Assembly (NCBI GenBank): GCA_964444685.1
Contig: CAYUIG010000007.1
Coordinates: forward strand, 1-64,000
DNA: 64,000 nucleotides
From: CAYUIG01 sp964444685
GTDB lineage: Bacteria; Gemmatimonadota; Gemmatimonadetes; Longimicrobiales; RSA9
Direction of reading: 5' to 3'
Position numbers and translations under genes: made by a program. The notes under the pieces were generated by a model. It had not been told where the DNA came from. It worked only from the letters and a program-made list of their open reading frames with translations, and did not search any database. How positions within the stretch are numbered: the stretch's first letter is position 1; each line of letters opens with the position of its first letter. Below are positions 25,807 through 35,254 of the stretch, piece after piece.

Positions 25807-27231
25807 CTACCCGCCCGCCGGTGCCAGCTCCTGCGCGCGGCGCGAATCCCAGGCGGCGAGGTCCATGTCCATGAGTTCGAAGACCTCGTCGCGGTCGTGC
25901 ACCCATTCCGTCTTCGTCGCCGTCAGCCGGAAGCCGAGCCGGGTATAGAGGTCGGCCGCGCGGCGGTTCCAGTTGCGCACCTTGAGGTGGATCCGCCCGA
26001 GCTCCAGGTGTGCGAAGCCGTGCTGCAGGGTGGCGAGCGCGAGGGCCGGCCCGAAACCGCTGCCCACGTGATCGGGATGAACGGCAACGAAGAACTCGGC
26101 ACTGCGGGTGTCCCCGGCGTCGGGGACGAGTGCGGAGAATCCGACGATCCGTTCGTTGTGGGACGCGGAGTAGTAGCGTGCGTTCTCGCCGATGACGGCG
26201 GGATCCAGCCACCCGTTCGCGCCGAGCGCGTAGTCGTACGCTGCGTAGTCGCCGCCGTAGGACCCCCAGTCGCGGATGGCGGCGCGGAGCCCATCGGCCG
26301 GTTGCGGCTTGAAGCGGACGGGACGCAGACGGTGCGCGCATTCGGACAAGCGCTCGTAGAACGCAGCGTAGGGGGCGGCCTCATCCTCGCCGTCGAGCAC
26401 GGTGCATTCGACGACATGGCGCGTGTTCGGGTCGAGGTGCCAGAGCAGGACCGTCCGGCTGTCGAAGACCCCGAAGTCTTCGGTCTGCAGCCGTTCCAGT
26501 GCGGAGCGCAGCTGCTGCCGGTCGAGCACGTCGCGCCAGAAGACGTACCGCACGTCCATGCGCGAGTCGAGCTGCTCGCACAGCACCCCACGCCACGAAC
26601 CGGAACGCACCGACGCCAACTCGGCCAGCTCGCATGCATCGTTGACGATCATCACCTTCCGGACCTTCACTCCGTGGTGCTCGATCCGGAATCGCTGGAG
26701 CTCGTGCGCCGTGCGCGCGAAACCTTCCAGGTAGAAATGCGACGTCCCGGGAGCTGCTTTCGCGCCGAACGAGCGGATGTGGTTGGTGGCGTGGTACGAG
26801 TCCCGGAACGTCCAGAGGAGCTGTCCCCAGACGTCGGGGATCTCGTTCGGGCCGAAGTGGAGCTGGCCGATGCGCATGAGCCGACTGGGCTGGGCCTGTC
26901 GCTCCTCACTGCGGGCGATCTCGCGCACGAGGTCGCCGAGCCGTGCGTCCAGCGCACCGATCCGCCCGTCGAGCCGCGCGTCCATCGCGCCGATCCGCCC
27001 GCCGTGCGCCTCCTCCAGATCCTTGAGTCGCTGCGACGTGCGGTGCATGCCCACCAGCGACGCGCTGGCCGCCACCACGAGGATACCGAGCGCCAGACCG
27101 TAGATCGGGGAGTTCGTCAGAATCGAGCCGACGAGGCCGATCACCAGTCCGGCACTCGCCTCCGCCAGGGCGATCCACAGCTCGGGCCATTCGCGCGTAC
27201 CTGTGGGGCGGCCCTCCTTTGGCGGGGACAT
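25807..27231 (-). CDS. membrane-anchored GNAT acetyltransferase with an unknown central domain
   Basis: This 474-residue protein has an unusual layout. Residues 15-60 form two membrane helices (LIALAEASAGLVIGLVG-like and GLALGILVVAASASLVG). Residues 65-115 are a charged coiled-coil stretch with repeated GRIGAMDARLD units. Residues 120-290 are a globular region that I do not recognise, with VRKVMIVND, VRYVFWRDVLDRQQL and FGVFDSRTVLLWHLDP. Residues 310-460 are a GNAT N-acetyltransferase, with the acetyl-CoA loop VHPDHVGSGFGPALALATL and the terminal strand NRRAADLYTRLGFRL. ATG 27231 follows GAGGAGG. The target is unknown, and membrane attachment suggests a sensor or modifier at the inner membrane. 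Confidence 0.72.
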   Translation of the reverse strand: MSPPKEGRPTGTREWPELWIALAEASAGLVIGLVGSILTNSPIYGLALGILVVAASASLVGMHRTSQRLKDLEEAHGGRIGAMDARLDGRIGALDARLGDLVREIARSEERQAQPSRLMRIGQLHFGPNEIPDVWGQLLWTFRDSYHATNHIRSFGAKAAPGTSHFYLEGFARTAHELQRFRIEHHGVKVRKVMIVNDACELAELASVRSGSWRGVLCEQLDSRMDVRYVFWRDVLDRQQLRSALERLQTEDFGVFDSRTVLLWHLDPNTRHVVECTVLDGEDEAAPYAAFYERLSECAHRLRPVRFKPQPADGLRAAIRDWGSYGGDYAAYDYALGANGWLDPAVIGENARYYSASHNERIVGFSALVPDAGDTRSAEFFVAVHPDHVGSGFGPALALATLQHGFAHLELGRIHLKVRNWNRRAADLYTRLGFRLTATKTEWVHDRDEVFELMDMDLAAWDSRRAQELAPAGG

Positions 27232-27397
27232 GCATCCTCCTCGTGGCTGCGCATCGACGAGTCACGACGGCAGGGGCGCCTTCGCTGCGCGGCGCCTTCG
27301 CCGTGACAGAATTTCCTTGTTCCGAGGCCGGGATCGTCACAAATTATGGCGATCCCCTCCCCTTCGCAGCAACGATTCGCCACACCGGAGACCCGCG

Positions 27398-28303
27398 ATG
27401 TCGCGGATCCGCACGTGCGCCACGGCGGCGCTCCTGAGCCTCGCGCTCACCGCCCAGGCATCCGCCCAGGCCCTGACGGAGCACTCCGCCTTCTACTTCG
27501 GCCTCAACGCCGTCGTGGGCGGTGTTTCTGCGTTTCTGCGCTCCCTTGCCACTCCGGATCCTGATCCCGGCGCCGCCTTCGTGAAGGGCGCGCTCGGCGG
27601 CGCGGTCATGTACGGCGGGCAGCGCATGGTGGGCACGGGTCGCACGGAGCTGCGGCTCGCGGGGGTGCAGGCGGTGGCGCTGGGCGCGAACATCGCCCGC
27701 AACGCGGGGGATGAGAAGCCCCTGCTCTCCGACCTCACGCTGCCGCTCTACCCGTTCTACCTCGACCTGGACCCGGAGCCGGGAACATCACCGGTGCGGC
27801 TGTCGGCGCTCGCGACGTTCAGTCTCGTCCGCGCGGTCACGGAAACGAACGAGTTCACCGGGGGAATCGACTGGAAGGAGACGCTGCTGACCGGTGCACC
27901 CGTGTTCCGCTCGGAGGAGTCGTGGGTGTACCCGCTCGGCCGGTACGATGCGGTAGCGTGCGCGAACGGCAGCTACTGCGATGGCGCGGCGGCGGGAATG
28001 CACCGCGCCGGGGTCACGTGGTATACGACGGGCACGCGCGGTCGTGACACGAGCCGCCGCATCCTCGCGCACGAGATGATCCATCTCACCCAGGTGGTTC
28101 GCGACGGCGTGCTCCACGCCGTACCACTGAGCGACGCTGCGCTGCAGAGACTCGGCGCGCCCGGGAACCTTCTCGCGCGCTTCCTCATCCTCGATCTCGG
28201 CCTGCCGATCTCGGGCCTCGAGGCAGCGCTGCCAACGGACGACCTCGCCCGCAACGGCGGCTTCTACGAGCTGGAAGCGATCACTCTGTCCGGATCCCGC
28301 TGA
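27398..28303 (+). CDS. exported protein with an HEXXH motif
   Basis: This is a 301-residue protein with a signal peptide (MSRIRTCATAALLSLALTAQASAQA). A hydrophobic glycine-rich first half is followed by a soluble part in which RRILAHEMIHLTQVVRDG carries a zinc-metallopeptidase-like HEMIH. A third zinc ligand is not obvious, so it may be a degenerate peptidase or a peptidase-fold scaffold. The short segment CANGSYCDG could form a disulfide. GGAG lies eight bases before the ATG. It is divergent from the GNAT gene and convergent with actF. Confidence 0.6.
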   Translation: MSRIRTCATAALLSLALTAQASAQALTEHSAFYFGLNAVVGGVSAFLRSLATPDPDPGAAFVKGALGGAVMYGGQRMVGTGRTELRLAGVQAVALGANIARNAGDEKPLLSDLTLPLYPFYLDLDPEPGTSPVRLSALATFSLVRAVTETNEFTGGIDWKETLLTGAPVFRSEESWVYPLGRYDAVACANGSYCDGAAAGMHRAGVTWYTTGTRGRDTSRRILAHEMIHLTQVVRDGVLHAVPLSDAALQRLGAPGNLLARFLILDLGLPISGLEAALPTDDLARNGGFYELEAITLSGSR

Positions 28304-28342
28304 CGCGCGACTCGCGCGCGACAATCAGGCCCGACAACAGCG

Positions 28343-29614
28343 TCAGTTCGAGACGGTGACCGGCACACCCTCGAGCTCCAGCTCGCCCGCGGGCTGCCAG
28401 AGCTGATACATGGGGAACCGCGTGCCGAACCACATGAGGCTCGCGAGCAGGATCCCCGCGAACGGCAGCGCGAGTCCGATCTCCATCCAGCCGAGCGGCA
28501 CGCGTTCCACATCCGTATACAGTGACGGATAAACGAGCAGGTAGCGCTCGAGCCACAGTCCGACGAGCACAATGCCGGCGAAGATGCCGAGGATCGCGGG
28601 CCGCCGCTTCGGCGCCACGCCGAGCAGGCCAAAGAACGGCAGCACGAACAGGCAGGCGAACACGATCTGCGCGATCGTCTTGTACGGCGTGCCCAGCCGG
28701 TGCACGACGAACGCCTGCTCGTGCGGCAGGTTGCCGTACCAGATCACGATGAACTGCGAGAAGAACAGGTACGCCCAGAACACGCAGAAGGCGAACACGA
28801 GCTTGCCGAGGTCGTGGAACTGCTGCGGCAGGATCGGCCCCTCGCCCAGTGTGCGGCTGTACCAGATCGTCAGCAGCGTGGTGGCCGCGATGCCGCCGAG
28901 GAACGCGGCCATGAAGAAGTAGGGCCCGATGAGCGTGCTGAACCAGTGCGGTTCGAGCGACATCACCATGTCGAACGCAAAGAATGTCATGGCGAGCGCG
29001 TAGGCGAGGCACACGATCGGCGCGAGCACGGCGATGCGCTTGTGCGCGAGCAGCTCCTCCGCCTCCTGGCCGCGCCAGTTCCCCGTGAAGCGCTCGTACA
29101 GCGCGCGCAGCCGGCCGTCCTGACGGTCGCGCAGCGCACCGAGGTCCGGCCGCAGCGCCCAGTACGCGAACACGAGGGACAGCACGACCAGCAGCGCGAA
29201 CGCCACCAGGTTGCGCACGGTCAGGAACGGCACGTTCAGGTACGCTTCCTTCCCGGCCACCGGGTGCTCGATCCACGGGAAGATGTGCTCCGCGCCGAAG
29301 AGGATCGGCAGCATGAGCAGCCACGCGAGCGGCAGGAAAGCGACGAACGAGAGGGCGAAGCGTCGCACGGGCCGGGACCAGAGTCCCTTCGTGATGGTGA
29401 CCACCACCGCGAGCATGACCGCGCCCTGCGCGATGCTGACGAAGTACAGCCAGTTGACCATGTACGCGCGCCATGCGCGCTCCGCGTCGCTCGCGAGCGC
29501 CGCGATCAGCACGGCGATCCCGGCCACGACGAGCACCAGGCTGGCGGCCATCGCGCCACGCGGCATCCGCTCCAGCCGCTGGACCGGCGGCTCGTATCCC
29601 GTTGCGTGCGCCAT
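28343..29614 (-). CDS. actF: alternative complex III, membrane subunit ActF
   Basis: This is a 423-residue polytopic NrfD/PsrC-like quinone-site subunit of alternative complex III, the quinol:cytochrome c oxidoreductase used in place of cytochrome bc1. About ten hydrophobic helices are visible, with loops typical of ActF such as PHWFSTLIGPYFFMAAF and WYGNLPHEQAF. It is the last gene of a six-gene operon. Its ATG overlaps the actE stop by one base (TAATG), so translation is coupled. A longer open frame upstream lies inside actE and is not real. No cytochrome oxidase gene follows. The operon ends here, facing the HEXXH gene. Confidence 0.92.
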   Translation of the reverse strand: MAHATGYEPPVQRLERMPRGAMAASLVLVVAGIAVLIAALASDAERAWRAYMVNWLYFVSIAQGAVMLAVVVTITKGLWSRPVRRFALSFVAFLPLAWLLMLPILFGAEHIFPWIEHPVAGKEAYLNVPFLTVRNLVAFALLVVLSLVFAYWALRPDLGALRDRQDGRLRALYERFTGNWRGQEAEELLAHKRIAVLAPIVCLAYALAMTFFAFDMVMSLEPHWFSTLIGPYFFMAAFLGGIAATTLLTIWYSRTLGEGPILPQQFHDLGKLVFAFCVFWAYLFFSQFIVIWYGNLPHEQAFVVHRLGTPYKTIAQIVFACLFVLPFFGLLGVAPKRRPAILGIFAGIVLVGLWLERYLLVYPSLYTDVERVPLGWMEIGLALPFAGILLASLMWFGTRFPMYQLWQPAGELELEGVPVTVSN

Positions 29615-30222
29615 TACGGATTCCCCTGCGCCGTGTCCTGCGCTGCCGGTGCGGCGGCGGGTGCGGACCCGGCCCTGCGCTGGAGCTCGCGAACGTAGTG
29701 CACGACCGCCCAGCGTTCTTCGTTCGACAGGCGCGGCCCGTACGCGGGCATGAGACCGCGTCCCGCGCGAATGACCGCGTAGATGTAGCCGTCCGACCGC
29801 CCCACCGTGAGCGGGAGCGTGAGGTTCGGCGCGAGATTCGGGTACTTGTCCGGCCCGACGATCGGACCACCGCCCGTCCCTTCCATGCCGTGACACACGA
29901 AGCAGTACCGCTCGTACATCACCGCACCGAGCGCGACAACAGCCGAATCGTGCGGCAGCGGATTCACGCCGTACGGTCCGGCCGCATACGCCTGCAGCTC
30001 GGCCTCGCTCGGGCCCAGCGGCGGCAGCGCCTCATCGCCGTTCGGCGAGCTGAACGGCACGGAGTTCGGCGGCATCGCCCGCGGCGCCTCGTACGGATCG
30101 AGGGAGGGCGACTCGCGCAGGAATGCGAAAAAGGGCACGGACGCCAGCATGTTGTCGAGCGGCGTACAGCCCGACGTCAGCAGCATCGCCAGCCCGGCCA
30201 GCGCAAGACGACGCTTACGCAT
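29614..30222 (-). CDS. actE: alternative complex III, monoheme cytochrome c lipoprotein ActE
   Basis: This is a 202-residue lipid-anchored cytochrome c with a lipobox LLTSGC near the N-terminus and one heme-binding site, MYERYCFVCHGMEGTGGG. A candidate axial methionine lies in GRGLMPAYGPRLS. It is the subunit thought to hand electrons to soluble cytochrome c or directly to an oxidase. ATG 30222 follows GAGGAGG. It overlaps the 3' end of actD by eight bases and the start of actF by one base, consistent with stoichiometric expression of the complex. Confidence 0.92.
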   Translation of the reverse strand: MRKRRLALAGLAMLLTSGCTPLDNMLASVPFFAFLRESPSLDPYEAPRAMPPNSVPFSSPNGDEALPPLGPSEAELQAYAAGPYGVNPLPHDSAVVALGAVMYERYCFVCHGMEGTGGGPIVGPDKYPNLAPNLTLPLTVGRSDGYIYAVIRAGRGLMPAYGPRLSNEERWAVVHYVRELQRRAGSAPAAAPAAQDTAQGNP

Positions 30223-30751
30223 TGAGACGAACCTCCTCGTGACGCTCGCGCACATCGAGCGCGCCGGCATCACGGAGAATGTCGCGCACCTTCGCCTCGC
30301 CGCCCGCCTTCGGCAACACGTACACGCCGAACCGGTCCAACGAGAACGACGGGTCGTATACGAACTGTGGCTGCGTCTGCGGCAGCCGCGCGTTGATGAA
30401 CAGCCCGAGCACGGTGGACAGCGCGCCGAACAGGATCGTGAGCTCGAACGCGATGATCACCCATGCCGGCATCGAAATGATCGGCTTCCCGCCCGTGACC
30501 AGCGCCCAGTCCAGCGACGTCCAGGTAGGCAGCGCGAAGCCCGTCGCTGCACCGGTCAGCCCGCCGACCAGCGTGAAGATGCGGACCGGGCTCTCGGGCG
30601 GGTGCAGTGCGTGCTCGAGTTCGTGGTCGGGCGCCGGCGAGAACACGGTGACCGCGTCGCCCTTGTAACCCGCCGAACGCAGACGCTCGAGTGCCGCGAC
30701 CGTGAGATCGCGCGCGTCGAAGATGCCGAGGATGCCGGAGTGCGCGTTCAT
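30215..30751 (-). CDS. actD: alternative complex III, subunit ActD (DUF3341)
   Basis: This is a 178-residue DUF3341 protein. The N-terminal cytoplasmic ferredoxin-like part (GILGIFDARDLTVAALERLRSAG, DAVTVFSPAPDHEL) is followed by two membrane helices (VRIFTLVGGLTGAATGFAL and WVIIAFELTILFGALSTVLGLF) and a short domain ending SLDRFGVYVLPKAGG. It is a structural subunit of alternative complex III and carries no cofactor. Its start overlaps the actC stop (ATGA), and its end overlaps the actE start. Confidence 0.93.
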   Translation of the reverse strand: MNAHSGILGIFDARDLTVAALERLRSAGYKGDAVTVFSPAPDHELEHALHPPESPVRIFTLVGGLTGAATGFALPTWTSLDWALVTGGKPIISMPAWVIIAFELTILFGALSTVLGLFINARLPQTQPQFVYDPSFSLDRFGVYVLPKAGGEAKVRDILRDAGALDVRERHEEVRLNA

Positions 30752-32157
30752 GCTCCCGTTTCCTCCGGTCCGATGCGGCCGTGCGAGAATCCGCCCGGCG
30801 GCTGCTTCTTCTTACGGAGCGGTGCGGGCAGCACTTCCTTCAGCTCGGCCACGGACACGCCGGGCAGCACGCGCAGGAACAGCAGGAACCACATGAAGAA
30901 CCATGCGAAGCTGCCGGCAAGGATCGCCATCTCCACCCAGGACGGCATGTAGGGCCGCCACTGCCACGGCTCGTACTCCTTCGCGAGGCTCGTGACGATG
31001 ATCACGAAGCGCTCGAACCACATGCCGATGTTGATGAAGATCGTGATCGTGAACAGCGCCGGAATACTCGTGCGCACGCGCTTGAACCACAGCAGCTGCG
31101 GCACCGCGGCGTTGCAGACCAGCATGATGGCCGTGGCCCACCAGTAATCCGTCTGGATGGTGCCGTATATGTACTGTCCCTCGAGGTGCGGCTGCTCCTG
31201 GCTGTACCACGTCAGGAACGCCTCGGCCGCGTACGCGTAGCTCACCACCAGTGCAGTGAGCAGGATGAGCTTCGCCATCGCGTCGAAGTGACGCGGTGTG
31301 AAGTACGCCTCGAGGTTGAAGATCTTGCGTATGGGGATCACGATCGTGATCACCATCGCCAATCCGCTGAAGATTGCGCCCGCCACGAAGTAGGGTGCGA
31401 AGATCGTGGAGTGCCAGCCGGGCACGATCGAGACGGCGAAGTCCCATGACACGACGGAGTGCACGGACAGCACGAGCGGCGTGGCGAGCGCGGCGAGGTA
31501 CAGGTACGCGCGCGTGAAGTGGCGCCACTCGTTGTCGGTCCCGCGCCAGCCGAACGACAGGATCGTGTACAGCTTCTTCCGCCACGGCACCGTGGTCGCG
31601 TCGCGCGCGGCCGCGATGTCGGGGATCATCCCGATCAGGAAGAACGTGGCCGAGACCGTGAGGTACGTCGAAACGGCGAACACGTCCCAGAGCAGGGGCC
31701 CGCGGAAGTTGGGCCAGAGTCCGCGCTGGTTCGGGTACGGAATAAGGTAGTAGAAGACCCAGGGCCGCCCGAGGTGAATGATCGGGAAGAGGCCGGCCGT
31801 GAGCACCGCGAATACGGTCATCGCCTCGGCCGCGCGATAGATCGACTGACGCCAGCGCGCGCGGAAGAGGTAGAGGATCGCGGAGATCAGCGTCCCCGAG
31901 TGGGCGATGCCGACCCAGAAGACGAACGTAGTGATGTAGGCGCCCCAGCTCACCGGATTGATAAGGCCGGACATCCCGATGCCGAGGTAGATCTGGGCGA
32001 ACCAGGCGAAGACGCCGAGCCCGAGTACGGCAAGGACGGCGCTCAGCAGAAGGAAATAGGATCGGCCGGGTTTGCCGAGGAGCTTCAGGACGTCCCGGTT
32101 GACGTCGGCGTACGACTCGACGTACGGGTGCGTCTCGGAGCGAATCACAGTCGACAT
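30748..32157 (-). CDS. actC: alternative complex III, quinone-binding subunit ActC
   Basis: This is a 469-residue NrfD/PsrC-family membrane protein with about ten helices. It is the main quinol-oxidising subunit next to ActB. Recognisable segments are FWVGIAHSGTLISAILYLFRARWR, FPIIHLGRPWVFYYLIPYPNQ and LYLAALATPLVLSVHSVVSWDF, the conserved loops near the quinone pocket. It starts six bases after the actB stop and overlaps actD by four bases. In the complex it is thought to take electrons from menaquinol or ubiquinol at the periplasmic side. Confidence 0.94.
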   Translation of the reverse strand: MSTVIRSETHPYVESYADVNRDVLKLLGKPGRSYFLLLSAVLAVLGLGVFAWFAQIYLGIGMSGLINPVSWGAYITTFVFWVGIAHSGTLISAILYLFRARWRQSIYRAAEAMTVFAVLTAGLFPIIHLGRPWVFYYLIPYPNQRGLWPNFRGPLLWDVFAVSTYLTVSATFFLIGMIPDIAAARDATTVPWRKKLYTILSFGWRGTDNEWRHFTRAYLYLAALATPLVLSVHSVVSWDFAVSIVPGWHSTIFAPYFVAGAIFSGLAMVITIVIPIRKIFNLEAYFTPRHFDAMAKLILLTALVVSYAYAAEAFLTWYSQEQPHLEGQYIYGTIQTDYWWATAIMLVCNAAVPQLLWFKRVRTSIPALFTITIFINIGMWFERFVIIVTSLAKEYEPWQWRPYMPSWVEMAILAGSFAWFFMWFLLFLRVLPGVSVAELKEVLPAPLRKKKQPPGGFSHGRIGPEETGA

Positions 32158-32163
32158 GCGGGA

Positions 32164-35100
32164 TCAGGCCTCCGAAGCCTCGGTCACGACCTTCGCCAGG
32201 TAGACGATCGCCGACTGCGTGTTCAGCATGTCGAGCACGCGGTAGCCGCGGCCCGAGTTGGCGATCTGTGTGACCCGGGCGTTGGGGTCCTTCAGGTTGC
32301 CGAACGTGATCGCGTTGCCCGGGCAGGTCTGCGCGCACGCCGGCTGGATCTCGCCGTCGCGTACGCCGCGCCCATCGAGCCGCGCCGTGTTCTCCGCATC
32401 ACGGATGCGCTGCACGCAGAACGTGCACTTCTCCATGACGCCCTTCTCCCGCACCGTCACGTCCGGGTTGAGCTGCCAGTTCAGCGGCTCCGGCCACTCG
32501 TAGGAGAAGTAGTTGAAGTAGCGGACCTTGTACGGGCAGTTGTTCGCGCAGTAGCGCGTGCCGACGCAGCGGTTGTAGACCTGCGCGTTGAGCCCGTCCG
32601 GCGTGTGGTACGCCGCGAACACCGGGCACACCGGCTCGCACGGCGCGTTGCCGCAGTGCTGGCAGAGCATCGGCAGGAAGCGCGTGTGCAGATCCTCGCC
32701 GTCACCCTCGAAGTACCGCTCGATGCGGATCCAGTGGAGGATGCGCCCCTTCGTGACCTGCTCGGGCCCGACGATGCCGATGTTGTTCTCGGCGTAGCAG
32801 GCGGTCATGCAGGCGCTGCAGCCGATGCAGCGCTCGAGATCGATCGCCATGCCCCAGCGCGGCACATCCTCGGAGTACTCGCCGTAGTGCGTCTCCGGCG
32901 GCGGGTACGCCTGCGGTGCGGCCGACTCGGTGAGCGGTGCGAAGCCGCCGGTGCCCTGGAGCGTCGTGACCTCGGAGTCGAACGGGTGCGTGTCCGGCAC
33001 GCCGTGTCCTCCCGCCTCCGCCGCGTGCTCCTCCTGCGGCTCCGCCGCGGGCGCTGCGGCCGCGACCATGAATCCGCGCGCGCGATCCTTCTCGCGCGCT
33101 TCGGAGAGCGACATCGCATGCGCGACCTCGCGGCCGTGCTGTTCGTCGGTGAGACCCTGCTTGATCGGCCGCTCCCAGTCACCGGTCGAGCGGATCGCGG
33201 CGCGCGTCTGCTGCCACACCAGCGACCCGGACGCCGCGTCCGCCACGTTGCCCAGCAGCGACACCGCGTTCACGCCGCGGCCCACTGCGTACGTGCCGAG
33301 CGCGGTGTGGCCCTGGCCGAGCTGGATCGCGATCACGTCGCGGCGCATGCCCGGATGGATCCAGACCGGCGCCTCGATCGTGCCCGCGGGCGTCTCCACC
33401 TGTGCGATGTGACCGGTATCGACGCCGAGCGCGGCCGCGGTCTCGCGGTTCACCTCGATCCACGACGACCACGTAAACTTCGAGAGCGGATCCGGCAGCT
33501 CCTGGAGCCACGGGCGGTTGGCCATCCGGCCGTCCCAGTACTTGAGCGACGGATACACGACCAGCGTGTACTCACCGTCACCCGCGAACTCGGCGGGGCC
33601 CCAGTTCAACTGGTCGAGCGCGATGCCCGACACGGCCGGATCCGGCGCGGCCGCGGTCTGATCCACCGCGACGAAACCGATCTGCAGCGTGCGCCGCCAC
33701 CACGCGTCAAAGTCGGGCTCCGCGTCACCGGTGAGCGGCCGCACTTCGGCGGACCAGCGCGCGCGCAGGTAGTCGTAGTACGTCGTCGCCGCGTTCGGGA
33801 GGGTGACGCCCGCGCGCGCGGCGGCCGAGAGCAGCACATCGCCGGTCTGCTTCGTGTCGAACACGGGCATCATGACCGGCTGCACGAGCTTGAACACGCC
33901 CGTGCGCGGAACGAAGTCGTCCCAGCTCTCGAGGAAATGGTGGTCCGGCAGCAGCAGGTGCGCGCGCTGCGAGGTCTCGTCGGGATACGTCGAGAACGAA
34001 GCAACGAACGGAACCTGGCCGAGCGCCTCGTCGACGCCATCGGCCGCGGGCATGCCGTACAGCGGGTTCGGACCGTGCACGAGCAGCGCGCCGATCTCGC
34101 CGGCACGCATCCGCTGCACGAGGTTCTGCATCTCCGCGTACGAGCCCGCGTTCGTATACGGCTCTTCGCGGCGATCGATGTGCACCGTGCGGCCGATGTT
34201 GCCCGCAACGCTGTTCAGCACGGCGACCGCCGCGCCGACGGCCGTGGCTGCGGCGTGCGAAGAACCCACGCCGGGGCCGACTGCGATCGAGCGGCCGCCG
34301 TTGGCGAACGCGGCCGCGAGCGCGCGCAGCCGATCCTCCGAGATCTCGGCGGTGGTCGCGGCCTGCGTGACGTCCACACCCTGGAGCACGCCCGCAGCGG
34401 CGCCGGTATCGGCACCCGCATCGGCGATCACGCGCGCCATCGCGAGCGCGACGATGTGCTCGGTTCCCGGGCGGATCGCGAGCCATTCGTCCGCGTTCAG
34501 GTCGGTGAGCGACTGGTGCGGCGTGACGGAGATGAAGCGGCCGCGCCGGCCCGCGGCATCGTACGCGTGCGCGCGTACGAATCCGTGGGAGTAGTCGATC
34601 GGCGAGCCCCACGTCTCCATGAAGTCGGCGCCGAACGAGATGACGACATCGGCACGCGAGAAGTCGTGGACGGGCACGCCGTCGATGCCGAGCGCGGAGC
34701 GGTAGCCGGCACGCACCGCCTCCATCGCGAACGACTGCCAGCGCACGCGCTCGATCCCGAACGCGGCGCAGAACTCGTCGATCAGGCGGTCCATCGTGCC
34801 AGTCAGCCCTTCCGTGAGGAAGACGCTGCGGCCGCGGTTCTGCTGGAGGGCGGCGACGAGGCGCTGCTCGCCGTCATCCCATGTCGTGCGCTCCCACGTC
34901 TCGCCGCTGCGCACCAGCGGCGCGCGCACGCGATCCGGATTGTACAGGCCGTGCAGCGATGCCTGCCCGCGCGCGCACAGGCGCCCGTGCGATATCGGCG
35001 ACAGCGGATTCCCTTCCGCCTTGACCGCACGTCCTTCGCGGTTGCGAATGCTCATGCCGCAGCCGGCCGGACATTCGCGGCAGGTGGTGCGGTACCACGT

Positions 35101-35247
35101 CGCCACGCCGGGGATGATCTCCTCCGGCTGAACGACGTAGGGGATGAGGCGCTCGACCTGGGAGCCACCGCAGCCGGCGAGCGTAGCACCGGCGCCGCCG
35201 ACTCCGAGGACCTTCAGGAACTCGCGCCGCTCCAGACCCTTGCCCAT
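32164..35247 (-). CDS. actB: alternative complex III, Fe-S protein ActB (molybdopterin-oxidoreductase-like fused to ferredoxin)
   Basis: This is a 1027-residue fused subunit. It starts with a Tat-like leader (ERREFLKVLGVGGAGATLAGC). Next is a molybdopterin-oxidoreductase-like domain (about residues 50-740) with a cysteine set TCRECPAGCGMS and LCARGQASLHGL; in characterised ActB this domain holds no molybdenum cofactor. The C-terminal ferredoxin part (about 820-1000) contains CIGCSACMTACYAENN, CQHCGNAPCEPVCPV, CVGTRYCANNCPYKV and CTFCVQRI with CAQTCPG, enough for four clusters. It relays electrons from the quinone site to the heme subunits on the periplasmic side. Confidence 0.95.
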   Translation of the reverse strand: MGKGLERREFLKVLGVGGAGATLAGCGGSQVERLIPYVVQPEEIIPGVATWYRTTCRECPAGCGMSIRNREGRAVKAEGNPLSPISHGRLCARGQASLHGLYNPDRVRAPLVRSGETWERTTWDDGEQRLVAALQQNRGRSVFLTEGLTGTMDRLIDEFCAAFGIERVRWQSFAMEAVRAGYRSALGIDGVPVHDFSRADVVISFGADFMETWGSPIDYSHGFVRAHAYDAAGRRGRFISVTPHQSLTDLNADEWLAIRPGTEHIVALAMARVIADAGADTGAAAGVLQGVDVTQAATTAEISEDRLRALAAAFANGGRSIAVGPGVGSSHAAATAVGAAVAVLNSVAGNIGRTVHIDRREEPYTNAGSYAEMQNLVQRMRAGEIGALLVHGPNPLYGMPAADGVDEALGQVPFVASFSTYPDETSQRAHLLLPDHHFLESWDDFVPRTGVFKLVQPVMMPVFDTKQTGDVLLSAAARAGVTLPNAATTYYDYLRARWSAEVRPLTGDAEPDFDAWWRRTLQIGFVAVDQTAAAPDPAVSGIALDQLNWGPAEFAGDGEYTLVVYPSLKYWDGRMANRPWLQELPDPLSKFTWSSWIEVNRETAAALGVDTGHIAQVETPAGTIEAPVWIHPGMRRDVIAIQLGQGHTALGTYAVGRGVNAVSLLGNVADAASGSLVWQQTRAAIRSTGDWERPIKQGLTDEQHGREVAHAMSLSEAREKDRARGFMVAAAAPAAEPQEEHAAEAGGHGVPDTHPFDSEVTTLQGTGGFAPLTESAAPQAYPPPETHYGEYSEDVPRWGMAIDLERCIGCSACMTACYAENNIGIVGPEQVTKGRILHWIRIERYFEGDGEDLHTRFLPMLCQHCGNAPCEPVCPVFAAYHTPDGLNAQVYNRCVGTRYCANNCPYKVRYFNYFSYEWPEPLNWQLNPDVTVREKGVMEKCTFCVQRIRDAENTARLDGRGVRDGEIQPACAQTCPGNAITFGNLKDPNARVTQIANSGRGYRVLDMLNTQSAIVYLAKVVTEASEA

Positions 35248-35254
35248 CCTCGCC

